From SAR86 cluster bacterium (GTDB taxonomy: Bacteria; Pseudomonadota; Gammaproteobacteria; Pseudomonadales; Pseudohongiellaceae): a stretch of 47,601 nt of DNA. This document shows positions 16,953-24,420 of this stretch, piece by piece. Position 1 is the stretch's first letter; each line of letters begins with the position of its first letter. A program made the position numbers and the translations under genes. The stretch is taken from positions 1 to 47,601 of the forward strand of contig NVVJ01000019.1 of assembly GCA_002402175.1 (NCBI GenBank), written 5' to 3'. The notes below the pieces were generated by a model that was given only the letters and a program-made list of their open reading frames with translations, did no database searches and was not told the origin of the DNA.

Positions 16953-19064
16953 TTGCCTTTGATCAAAAACGGCCAATCTCTTGATCGAATTCCACTTACT
17001 CAATTGCAAGGTGTAGGTCCTGCTCTTGAGAAAAAGTTGAATGTGATTGGCATTTTCAACGTACAAGACCTTTTGTTCCACCTTCCACTACGCTACGAAG
17101 ACAGAACTCGTATTGCTTCAATTGCATCGATTCACACTGGAGACACTGTTCAGCTACAAGGTGAAATTACCAGCTGTGACATTCAGTTTGGCCGTCGCCG
17201 CAGCTTAAAATGCACCCTGCGAGATAACAGCGGCTTCATTAGTTTGCGCTTTTTCCATTTTAGTAATTCGCAAAAAAATTCTCTGGCCCCTGGCACTCAA
17301 ATACTCTGCTATGGCGAGGTGAAACGGGGCCGATCAGGTTATGAAATTTTTCACCCGGAATATAAACTGCTCAGCGAATTAGAAAACATGGATGAGCTGC
17401 CAGTAGCAGACTCTCTAACGCCTGTTTATCCAACAACTGAAGGCTTGCAGCAAACTAGACTAAGAAACATTGCCGCTCAGGCTTTGGCATTTCTTGATGA
17501 TGGTAATAATGTAATTCAGGACTACCTGCCAAAGGAGCTGATTTCACAGTTTGGTCTTTATGGATTAACCGATGCAATAAAACTTATACATCGCCCGCCT
17601 ATAGATGCCCCTCTTTCGTGGCTAACTGAAGGCGCGAACCCAGGTCAAACACGTCTGGCCTTTGAAGAACTGCTTGCCCACAGACTAAGCATGCGCCGTT
17701 TTAAAAATGATTCGAATCAGCAAAGCGCTCCTCGCCTGGGCGCCGCCAGTAAATTGACCGCAAAGTTTCTACAACAGCTTCCGTTTACACTAACTAATGG
17801 ACAGCAAACAGCGTATCAGGAAATCGCCGACGATCTGTCCAAAGCCTGCCCAATGCTCAGATTGTTACAGGGGGATGTGGGCTCGGGTAAAACCGTAGTC
17901 GCTGCATTGGCGGCGCTGCATGCCCTAGACGAGAACTTTCAAGTAGCCTTGATGGCGCCAACAGAACTATTAGCCGAACAACATCTATCCAATTTTAAAC
18001 AGTGGCTTACTCCATTAGGAATTCAGGTTGGCTGGTTAAGTGGAAAAATAAAAGGCAAACAGCGTAAAGAACAATTGGAGAATATGGCAAATGGCAGTAG
18101 TCAGCTAACTATTGGAACCCATGCTTTATTTCAGGACGAAGTGGAGTATCAGCGGCTTGGGCTTATTATTATCGACGAACAACATCGATTCGGTGTTCAT
18201 CAACGACTTGCACTAAGGGAAAAAGCAGGCAGTAAACAACTCAACCCCCATCAGCTGGTTATGACTGCAACACCCATACCACGAACTTTGGCAATGAGCG
18301 CTTACGCTGATCTTGATAATTCAATTATTGACGAATTGCCACCAGGTCGCATACCCGTAAATACCGTTATCATTTCCAGTGAACGTCGACCGCAAGTAAT
18401 AGAAAGAATAGAAAAAGCCTGCGCTGGCAATAATCAGGCTTATTGGGTTTGCACCTTAATTGAAGAATCAGAAGTATTGCAGTGTCAGGCAGCAGAAGTT
18501 ACTGCCGAGCAACTTTCTTTGCTGCTACCAAATATTAGCGTTGGCTTAATTCACGGGCGAATGAAATCAAAAGAAAAAATAGAAGTGATGCAGTCATTTA
18601 AGGACGGACATCTACAATTGTTAGTTGCCACCACCGTTATTGAAGTCGGTGTGGATGTACCTAACGCAAGTCTTATGGTTATTGAAAACCCGGAACGACT
18701 TGGCCTGGCGCAATTACATCAACTACGTGGGCGCGTTGGTCGCGGCTCGATTTCCAGCCACTGTATTTTGCTTTATCAAACTCCGTTATCAAAAGCTGGC
18801 AAGCAACGGCTCTCTGTTATGCGACAAAGCAACGATGGTTTTTTTATTGCGGAAAAAGATCTGGAGCTACGTGGGCCTGGACAAGTTCTGGGAACGCAGC
18901 AGACCGGACTAATGAGTTTTAGAGTCGCCGACATTAGTCGAAACTCAAACTTGCTGGATCAGGTTCGCGATGCATCAGAAATAGTGATGGCCAACCACCC
19001 AGAAATTGTAGATCCGCTTATACACCGCTGGCTTGGAGACCGAGTCAATTACGCCAATGTTTAA
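16953..19064 (+). CDS. recG: ATP-dependent DNA helicase RecG
   Basis: RecG remodels stalled replication forks and Holliday junctions. The N-terminal wedge begins LTQLQGVGPALEKKLN and FHLPLRYEDRTRI. Motor motifs are MLRLLQGDVGSGKTVVAALAAL (Walker A at about residue 310), IIDEQHRFGVHQR (motif II), MTATPIPRTLAM (motif III), and the second RecA-like domain ending LAQLHQLRGRVGRG. The TRG region near DLELRGPGQVLGTQQ is present. 703 residues is normal. The start appears to be TTG at 16,953 (MPLIKNGQSLDRIPLTQLQG); no ATG nearby preserves the N-terminus, and no strong ribosome binding site is visible. Confidence 0.97.
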   Translation: MPLIKNGQSLDRIPLTQLQGVGPALEKKLNVIGIFNVQDLLFHLPLRYEDRTRIASIASIHTGDTVQLQGEITSCDIQFGRRRSLKCTLRDNSGFISLRFFHFSNSQKNSLAPGTQILCYGEVKRGRSGYEIFHPEYKLLSELENMDELPVADSLTPVYPTTEGLQQTRLRNIAAQALAFLDDGNNVIQDYLPKELISQFGLYGLTDAIKLIHRPPIDAPLSWLTEGANPGQTRLAFEELLAHRLSMRRFKNDSNQQSAPRLGAASKLTAKFLQQLPFTLTNGQQTAYQEIADDLSKACPMLRLLQGDVGSGKTVVAALAALHALDENFQVALMAPTELLAEQHLSNFKQWLTPLGIQVGWLSGKIKGKQRKEQLENMANGSSQLTIGTHALFQDEVEYQRLGLIIIDEQHRFGVHQRLALREKAGSKQLNPHQLVMTATPIPRTLAMSAYADLDNSIIDELPPGRIPVNTVIISSERRPQVIERIEKACAGNNQAYWVCTLIEESEVLQCQAAEVTAEQLSLLLPNISVGLIHGRMKSKEKIEVMQSFKDGHLQLLVATTVIEVGVDVPNASLMVIENPERLGLAQLHQLRGRVGRGSISSHCILLYQTPLSKAGKQRLSVMRQSNDGFFIAEKDLELRGPGQVLGTQQTGLMSFRVADISRNSNLLDQVRDASEIVMANHPEIVDPLIHRWLGDRVNYANV

Positions 19065-19184
19065 TCATTCAATTAATTGATACCCTGGATTTCTTCAATA
19101 TTCATAACCTATTGATAAATATAATATAATTTACACTAACATCATCGCTAAGGTACCATCACTACTCGCCGCTTAACTCGCCTT

Positions 19185-19207
19185 CCAGGTTTGTGAGCCT
19201 GGTTTTT
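19185..19207 (+). terminator. Probable intrinsic terminator after recG
   Basis: CCAGGTT-TGTG-AGCCTGG forms a seven-pair stem with one wobble, followed by TTTTT. It lies about 120 bases after the recG stop and before ubiA, on the plus strand. Confidence 0.7.
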
Positions 19208-19275
19208 ACTCTTAGGCAAAAGTCTTCTATGCTACGCTCACGTCAATTACAACTGGGCACTGTGTTCTTCCCAAC

Positions 19276-20190
19276 ATGAATTCTCTGCAAACATTCGCAT
19301 CCAGGCTAGTCACGCAATTCAAATCCCGGTTTCCGGAATTTTATGACAAGCTGCCTGCTCTGACCGAACTTACTCGAATCAATAAGCCTGTCGGAATCTA
19401 TTTACTTCTTTGGCCGACAGTTGGTGCACTTTGGATAGCAGAGCAGGGCTTCCCCAGATTTTCACTATTACTAATTTTTCTTCTAGGCACCACGCTAATG
19501 CGTTCTGCCGGATGTTGTGTGAATGATTTTGCTGACTATAAGATTGATGGCAAAGTCGACCGAACTCAGGCACGACCTCTCGCCAAAGGAACACTCACTC
19601 GCAAAGACGCTATCCTATGTTTTTCAGCTTTATCTGTTGTGAGTTTCTTTTTGGTTTTGTTAACCAACGAAAAAACAATCATCCTGTCCTTCGCTGCCGT
19701 TGCCCTGGTGGCTATCTATCCTTTCATGAAACGATTTACAAATTTGCCGCAACTGGTTTTAGGTATCGCCTTTTCCTGGGGAATTCTCATGGCATTCTCC
19801 GCCGCAACCACGGAAGTACCCCAGGCGGCCTATTTGCTTTTTGTCGCCAACTGCCTATGGACTGTTGCCTACGATACGCAATACGCTATGGTTGACAGGG
19901 AATTTGATATTAAAATAGGGGTCAAGTCTACCGCTATTCTTTTCGGTGATGCGGACAAAATAATTATCGCCTGCCTGCAGGGTATGTTTATTATCGCTAT
20001 CGCTCTGGCTGGAAGACAATTCGAGCTAGGAACTCCGTTCTATCTTTCACTTATTGTTGCCAGTGCCTTATTGGCTTATCAGCAATTCCTAATTAGAGAT
20101 CGCCTACCAGGGCCCTGCTTTAAAGCCTTCCTAAATAACAACTGGGTTGGGGCGGTAATCTTCTGTGGGATATTTTTGTCTTATCTTTAA
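19276..20190 (+). CDS. ubiA: 4-hydroxybenzoate octaprenyltransferase
   Basis: UbiA attaches the polyprenyl chain to 4-hydroxybenzoate in ubiquinone synthesis; it is an inner membrane protein. Both Asp-rich substrate motifs are present: NDFADYKIDGKVDRTQARPL and DTQYAMVDREFDIKIGVKST. Multiple hydrophobic segments span the rest, and 304 residues agrees with the family. A short amphipathic N-terminus precedes the first helix. The chorismate lyase gene ubiC, often adjacent, is not seen nearby. The hairpin repeat cluster follows 50 bases downstream. Confidence 0.95.
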   Translation: MNSLQTFASRLVTQFKSRFPEFYDKLPALTELTRINKPVGIYLLLWPTVGALWIAEQGFPRFSLLLIFLLGTTLMRSAGCCVNDFADYKIDGKVDRTQARPLAKGTLTRKDAILCFSALSVVSFFLVLLTNEKTIILSFAAVALVAIYPFMKRFTNLPQLVLGIAFSWGILMAFSAATTEVPQAAYLLFVANCLWTVAYDTQYAMVDREFDIKIGVKSTAILFGDADKIIIACLQGMFIIAIALAGRQFELGTPFYLSLIVASALLAYQQFLIRDRLPGPCFKAFLNNNWVGAVIFCGIFLSYL

Positions 20191-20241
20191 GGCACGTATT
20201 TAGTGTCTGTGGCTGGTGGTCCAATGTCTTTTTCCGCCTTC

Positions 20242-20343
20242 GGTACGGGGGAGCGTTTCTCCGAAGCCGCCGAAATCCCATCCATGGGGGCTTGGGCTCG
20301 GCATCCATGCCTCACACACTTCTACGAAACACTCCCCCGTACC
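20242..20343 (-). repeat. Dispersed hairpin repeat, inverted diverged copy
   Basis: Arms GGTACGGGGGAGCGTTTC (20,242-20,259) and its near-complement at 20,326-20,343 pair at 17 of 18 positions. The internal core, read on the minus strand, contains TGAGGCATGGATGCCGA and CCCCCATGGATGGG, aligning with the core of the copy at 20,440. The arms differ in sequence from that copy but are self-complementary, so structure is kept while sequence changes. Confidence 0.85.
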
Positions 20344-20439
20344 AAATGCTTAATGCTGTGTGCACTGGCAGGTAGCTGAAGCTTTCTTTGGTTTTTTGTT
20401 CGGTTTGACTCTAAAGCTGATGCTTCACTGATATGCAGG

Positions 20440-20545
20440 GCGAGGATGCAGTGTTGCCGGAGTAGACCGTAATGAGGCAGGGATGCCGAATCGAGCCCCC
20501 AGGGATGGGTTTACGGCGTGTCTATGGAGGCAACACTGCATTCGC
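20440..20545 (+). repeat. Dispersed hairpin repeat, complete copy 2
   Basis: Left arm GCGAGGATGCAGTGTTGCC (20,440-20,458) pairs with 20,529-20,545; thirteen consecutive bases, ATGCAGTGTTGCC, are complementary, and GTAGAC/GTCTA plus CCGTAA/TTACGG extend the stem inward. The core matches copy 1 at positions 1-76 exactly. A 41-codon stretch within it looks protein-like only because the repeat is open in one frame. Confidence 0.9.
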
Positions 20546-20609
20546 GCCAGTCACTAAAGCCCACCAGAGACAATTCTCAGAAATAAATTTCCGTCAGCTA
20601 ACCAGCAAT

Positions 20610-21830
20610 CTAATTCCCATTAAGCCGAATAAACTTTTGAACTCTGTGACCCATTCGCACTTCGCCAGTGAACAGATTTCCTTTGGAATCGAAAGACATA
20701 TAATGCAACCAGTCAAACTGACCTGCTTGCCTACCGCCAGTACCCCAGGAATAAACCGGCTCGAGTGTTGCTCGATCAAGAGCCCAAACTCTATTATTTG
20801 TACCGTCTGGTACATAAAGAAATTTTTGCTCTGGGTCTAGCGGATCGAATTCTGCTCCCCAGGTTGATCCAGGGCCGTAAGTTTGAGGCGCCAGTACATT
20901 TTCGAAAAGGTAGGTGCCGTCGGTACGAAAAACCTGGAATCGATTGCTTGGTCGATCACTGACATATACCAGTCCATCATTGGAAATTGCCAGTCCGTGT
21001 ACTGGAGTTCTCCAGGTGCGGCTTGGCGGAGCATCGGGGTCCCAGGGACCTGGATCTTCGTCTATTGGCACTTCACCGTAAGCTCCCCAGTGGCGCAAAT
21101 ATTCGCCAGTCTCTGCATCGAATACTATTAATCGCCGATTTCCATAACCATCGGCTACATACAATTCATTAGTGTTTGGATCGACTTCCATTATGGCGGC
21201 GCGGTTAACCGAATCCGTGTCATTACTTCCCTCGTTTGCGCCCACATCACCAATCTTTAAAACCAGTTTTCCTTCTTTGGTAAATTTCATCAGGTGGTGA
21301 TCGTCACTTCCATTACCTGCTACCCAAACGTACCCGTTGTGATCAACATGAATACCGTGCTCACTGTTAAACCATTCGAATTCACCATTGGGATCATCAC
21401 CGCCCCAGGCATGAATAACATTTCCTTCAGGATCGAAAGCCAATACTGGTGGCGCAGTAGTGCAACACATAGATTGCAGGGGATCATGACCCCAGGTTAT
21501 GTCTCTTGTTGTCTGTAATGGAGTCGAGCCGGCGTTGGTATCCTGCACTTCCCAGGGACGGTGTATTATCCAGACGTTGTCATCCGCATCAACAGCGGTG
21601 CCAGCTACGCGTCCGATTATCCAGTTGTTGGGAAGTGGCTTGGGCCAGAAAGGATCCACGGCAAACTGAGCAACGCCTTCAGGAACTTGAGGACCTGACG
21701 CATCCGCTGGCATATTTGGATAAGGTTGTGCGTTTTGTGCAATGGTGGCTGAAGAAAATAGTAGTGCAAGAAGTAAAACCAACTTACCAGTTAGATTAAT
21801 GCCCGTGAGCACCGGTGGAAATATTTTCAT
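20610..21830 (-). CDS. Exported NHL-repeat beta-propeller protein, peptidyl-alpha-hydroxyglycine lyase-like
   Basis: A 406-residue protein with a signal peptide (GKLVLLLALLFSSATIAQ, cut near residue 32). The mature part carries repeated NHL blades: GTAVDADDNVWIIHRP, EHGIHVDHNGYVWVAGNG, GYGNRRLIVFDAETGEYLRHWG, VHGLAISNDGLVYVSDRPSNRFQVF and FTGEVRMGHRVQKF. Such proteins resemble the lyase domain of peptide-amidating enzymes, but lyase activity of bacterial members is largely unproven and the substrate is unknown. The AAGAG purine stretch precedes the ATG by about 8 bases. The gene stands alone after the repeat cluster. Confidence 0.85.
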   Translation of the reverse strand: MKIFPPVLTGINLTGKLVLLLALLFSSATIAQNAQPYPNMPADASGPQVPEGVAQFAVDPFWPKPLPNNWIIGRVAGTAVDADDNVWIIHRPWEVQDTNAGSTPLQTTRDITWGHDPLQSMCCTTAPPVLAFDPEGNVIHAWGGDDPNGEFEWFNSEHGIHVDHNGYVWVAGNGSDDHHLMKFTKEGKLVLKIGDVGANEGSNDTDSVNRAAIMEVDPNTNELYVADGYGNRRLIVFDAETGEYLRHWGAYGEVPIDEDPGPWDPDAPPSRTWRTPVHGLAISNDGLVYVSDRPSNRFQVFRTDGTYLFENVLAPQTYGPGSTWGAEFDPLDPEQKFLYVPDGTNNRVWALDRATLEPVYSWGTGGRQAGQFDWLHYMSFDSKGNLFTGEVRMGHRVQKFIRLNGN

Positions 21831-22018
21831 CGTAATGTCTCTTCTTTATGAATTATTTTTGTAAGTAATTCCCTGAAGCTCAATTCGTTTCTCGAAGTAG
21901 GTTTTTCGAAGTAGAGAGGCAAGGGGTATTGTCAGATTACTCCATTGTTTTTAAGGTATCAAACAGGCGGGCCGTAGTGGTGTGGAAACTCTGATAACAA
22001 TGGCGCTAAAACCTGGCC

Positions 22019-22048
22019 AAAAAAAAGGCCCTTTGAAGGGCCTTTTTT
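22019..22048. terminator. Intrinsic terminator after the porin-like gene
   Basis: AAAAAAGGCCCTTT-GA-AAGGGCCTTTTTT-type hairpin, with a G+C-rich stem and T runs in both directions. It ends the minus-strand gene at 22,067 and may also work on the plus strand. Confidence 0.9.
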
Positions 22049-22066
22049 ACTACTGTTTACTTGGTA

Positions 22067-22723
22067 CTACCATGAATAGCCGATGCTAAAGACCAGGGCT
22101 TCACTTTCAGTGCCACTTCCTGACGAATCAAATTCACCATTTAGTCCACCTAGATCATCATCGGTGAGGATCGCTGCTACACCAAAATCTATATCGGAAA
22201 TAGTCATGCCATATCCAAGCTCCAGATAATCACCGTCTGCATCTTCTCCAAAAGTGCCAAAAGTTGCATACAGTCCTGACTCTCCAGAAATGGTCAAACC
22301 AAGAAAATCATAATCGCTAGCTCCACTTGAATAACCTGCCTCACCTACCGAATACTCAAGAGAGAACATGCCGTATCCAAAATTGAAGTTTAACTCTTCA
22401 TATTTGTCATCAAACTGACCAGTGTAGTAGTAGCCTGTTGCGCCAATACTTGCAGTGAATCCAGACTCTGTTTCGATGCCATATCCAAAATAGCCATCGA
22501 TTTCTAAACCATCACCTACATCAGCTGTCCATGCACCAGCATAGAAACCACCTTCTTCGTAATCTATTCCAGCGCTGGCAGAAGAATTTTTCTGCAAAAT
22601 GCCTCTAAAGTAGTATTCGGATGTATAGCCAACGTTATAAGAAACGTCAGCTGACGCCGTGGCTGCGAACAATCCGCTTGATGCCAATATAAGACCAGCG
22701 GCGATGTGGGTTAATGTCTTCAT
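22067..22723 (-). CDS. TorF-family putative outer membrane porin
   Basis: A 218-residue protein with a signal peptide (MKTLTHIAAGLILASSGLFA, cut after TASA). The mature part opens with VSYNVGYTSEYYFRGI, the typical start of the TorF/TIGR02001 family, and then shows alternating aromatic and Gly-rich strands (GFYAGAWTADVGDG, YFGYGIETESGF, ATGYYYTGQFD) that end in the Trp residue of FSIGYSW, typical of a beta-barrel. The protein is very acidic (many Asp and Glu). Start at 22,723 is set by a strong GGAGGAAG ribosome site; the frame is open further upstream without conserved sequence. Transported substrate is unknown. Confidence 0.88.
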   Translation of the reverse strand: MKTLTHIAAGLILASSGLFAATASADVSYNVGYTSEYYFRGILQKNSSASAGIDYEEGGFYAGAWTADVGDGLEIDGYFGYGIETESGFTASIGATGYYYTGQFDDKYEELNFNFGYGMFSLEYSVGEAGYSSGASDYDFLGLTISGESGLYATFGTFGEDADGDYLELGYGMTISDIDFGVAAILTDDDLGGLNGEFDSSGSGTESEALVFSIGYSW

Positions 22724-23073
22724 GTCTTCCTCCAAAAAATAGTATTTAAACTCGCTATTACAGCTGTGCTGAAAGTTTGTTACTTCCTGCCCTAGAGATT
22801 GCAAAGATTAAGCCAATATTTCACATGTCGCGTATTTACTGGCTCTTGAGTGCTTTTCTCATACTCAGAGCAATTTATTCGCCATAAGTTGGTGCATTTT
22901 CATAGTGAGGAATGCCTCGCGCACCATAAAGCAGCATAACCATAATGATATTGAGTTCTACCATGGTATCTGGGATAGACATTGCTATTACACGTCATTA
23001 GTCTTCGTGTGGTAGCAACGAATCTCTCGGAATCAATCAGCAGAATATGAGCTTGGCTTATCCAGGAAAAAAT
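22724..23073. other. Intergenic region, possible short ORF
   Basis: 350 bases between divergent genes. The only candidate is a 35-codon minus-strand frame at 22,875-22,982. Otherwise I see no hairpin terminator or clear promoter. Confidence 0.4.
22875..22982 (-). CDS. Possible small hydrophobic peptide or gene remnant
   Basis: A 35-codon frame, starting MSIPDTMVELNIIMVMLLYG and ending in APTYGE, with a hydrophobic middle and an unusually protein-like ending (HYENAPTYG). There is no ribosome binding site, and an in-frame stop lies five codons upstream. It could be the fragment of a lost gene or chance. Not recognised. Confidence 0.25.
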   Translation of the reverse strand: MSIPDTMVELNIIMVMLLYGARGIPHYENAPTYGE

Positions 23074-23394
23074 ATGAAAGGTGACACTATTTATATGTTC
23101 AACGCCCTGTGGTTCAAACCCGAGGGAGGTAAAGAGAAATATCAGGAGTACTTGCGCGCCGCTGCGCCTTTTGTGAGCCAGTACGACGGCAAAAGCGATT
23201 CAGCCTATCAGCCGGAGAAAGCAATCATAGGTGAGTTCGATGCGGACCTTATGTTTATTGTCGAATGGCCAAACAAGGAAGCTTTCAAGAGCTTTGTAAA
23301 AGACCCGGGCTATCAGAGCGTGGCTCACCTGCGCGATGAGGCAATAGTTAATTCCTTGCTGATTCGACTACGCAAGATTGATCGAATGTCCTAA
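23074..23394 (+). CDS. DUF1330-like small protein (dimeric alpha-beta barrel)
   Basis: A 106-residue cytoplasmic protein: MFNALWFKPEGGKEKYQEYL, then YQPEKAIIGEFDADLMFIVEWPNKEAF and DPGYQSVAHLRDEAI. This strand-helix-strand pattern with DADLMFIVEWP fits DUF1330/ABM-type ferredoxin-like folds, for which no uniform function is known. Start chosen at 23,074 because AGGA lies 6 bases upstream; ATG 23,047 is the alternative. It ends 13 bases before a convergent gene. Confidence 0.75.
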   Translation: MKGDTIYMFNALWFKPEGGKEKYQEYLRAAAPFVSQYDGKSDSAYQPEKAIIGEFDADLMFIVEWPNKEAFKSFVKDPGYQSVAHLRDEAIVNSLLIRLRKIDRMS

Positions 23395-23407
23395 GTAACG
23401 TATGTGA

Positions 23408-23674
23408 CTAAGAAATCTTGGATAGCTTATTAACTTCATGCTCTTCAACGACTCTAGTCGAACTGGGCGTCAGATTAGCTCGATTAATCACCATACGATC
23501 ATGCAGCTTGCCCACAATTGAGCTGCCTTTTTTCTCAAATAAAGAAGGCAGAAACGCATGCACCAAACAGCAGGCGGAAGCAGTAAACAGCTCCACTGAA
23601 AACGAAAAAGCATGCTTCATATGCTGAAAATAGGTTTCATCGACGCTATCAAGATGGGACTTTGCTGATGACAT
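23408..23674 (-). CDS. DUF6356-family small membrane-associated protein
   Basis: An 88-residue protein. HLDSVDETYFQHMKHAFSFS and SACCLVHAFLPSLFEKKGSS, followed by LHDRMV, fit the DUF6356 pattern of a conserved HLD..YF.H...A start and one hydrophobic, Cys-containing helix. Function is unknown. It is convergent with the DUF1330-like gene and divergent from the Lrp-type regulator, so it shares the regulatory region at 23,675-23,834. Confidence 0.7.
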   Translation of the reverse strand: MSSAKSHLDSVDETYFQHMKHAFSFSVELFTASACCLVHAFLPSLFEKKGSSIVGKLHDRMVINRANLTPSSTRVVEEHEVNKLSKIS

Positions 23675-23782
23675 TCGGGCCTCTCAAAAGAGTATGAACT
23701 GACTCTGGATTAATCTGGAACACCGAACTCAGCATAGCAAATACATAGGAATCAATACTTGCAAATTTTCTACAGATATTGG

Positions 23783-23799
23783 TATATACTAGTAATATA
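23783..23799. promoter_or_regulatory. Candidate autoregulatory operator upstream of the Lrp-type gene
   Basis: TATATACTAGTAATATA is an imperfect palindrome centred on ACTAGT in a strongly AT-rich stretch, 36 bases before the regulator start. Lrp/AsnC proteins usually bind such AT-rich dyads and repress their own gene. A TTGCAA at 23,759 with TATACT at 23,785 may be promoter elements, but the spacing of 20 is long. Confidence 0.4.
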
Positions 23800-23834
23800 T
23801 TCTTTTTAAATACATTATTTGAGTATATTTTGCT

Positions 23835-24299
23835 ATGGACAAAATCGATAAGAAAATATTAATGCTTTTGCAGGAAGACGCAACCCTGTCAACTGCAGAC
23901 ATTGCCGCTCAGGTTGGCTTATCCACAACCCCTTGCTGGCGCAGAATTCAAAGGCTTGAAGAAGCTGGCGTCATCCGCAAAAAGGTAGCATTGCTCTCTC
24001 GAGATAAATTGAATCTGGGAGTGAATGTTTTCGTTGCAGTAAAAACCAATCAGCATAACTGGGAGTGGCTGGCGGAGTTTTCGAACACCGTAAGTAAATT
24101 TCCCGAAGTGGTAGAGTTTTATCGTATGGCAGGAGAGTCCGACTACCTACTACGAATTGTGGTACCTGATATTCCTGCCTTTGATGCTTTTTATAAGAAG
24201 TTAGTTCAGACAGCTGACCTGTCAGATGTTTCATCAAGCTTCGCCATGGAACAAATCAAATACACAACCTCTTTACCTCTTGAATACGCAGACACATAA
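23835..24299 (+). CDS. Lrp/AsnC family transcriptional regulator
   Basis: A 154-residue DNA-binding regulator. The N-terminal winged helix-turn-helix is MDKIDKKILMLLQEDATLST, then AQVGLSTTPCWRRIQRLEEAGVI. The C-terminal RAM domain (ligand and oligomer) covers about residues 65-150, with VEFYRMAGESDYLLRIVVPD. Length is standard. The family senses amino acids or small effectors and often controls neighbouring metabolic genes; the ligand cannot be inferred here. It lies upstream of the cytochrome peroxidase-like gene and divergent from the DUF6356 gene. Confidence 0.93.
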   Translation: MDKIDKKILMLLQEDATLSTADIAAQVGLSTTPCWRRIQRLEEAGVIRKKVALLSRDKLNLGVNVFVAVKTNQHNWEWLAEFSNTVSKFPEVVEFYRMAGESDYLLRIVVPDIPAFDAFYKKLVQTADLSDVSSSFAMEQIKYTTSLPLEYADT

Positions 24300-24420
24300 A
24301 AACAGGACTGGCTAAAGCGCTGTAGTGAAACTGATGGAAGCATTCATGCAATTGATGTAAACCGGTTTAATCAATCTGCGTTAAACATGTTAAACCAACT
24401 AACTTGTTTGCGAGCAGTCT

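Larger units (their letters stand above)
20191..20609. other. Intergenic repeat cluster between ubiA and the NHL gene
   Basis: This gene-free stretch of 419 bases holds two oppositely oriented hairpin repeats separated by about 96 bases (20,344-20,439). Nothing else convincing is seen. It is also the junction between the conserved housekeeping order and the accessory region. Confidence 0.7.

Noticed and set aside
20472..20840. A 122-codon frame across the hairpin repeat and the end of the NHL gene
   Set aside because: Its start is the repeat itself and the rest lies antisense to the NHL gene. Repeat-derived frames of this type are not genes.
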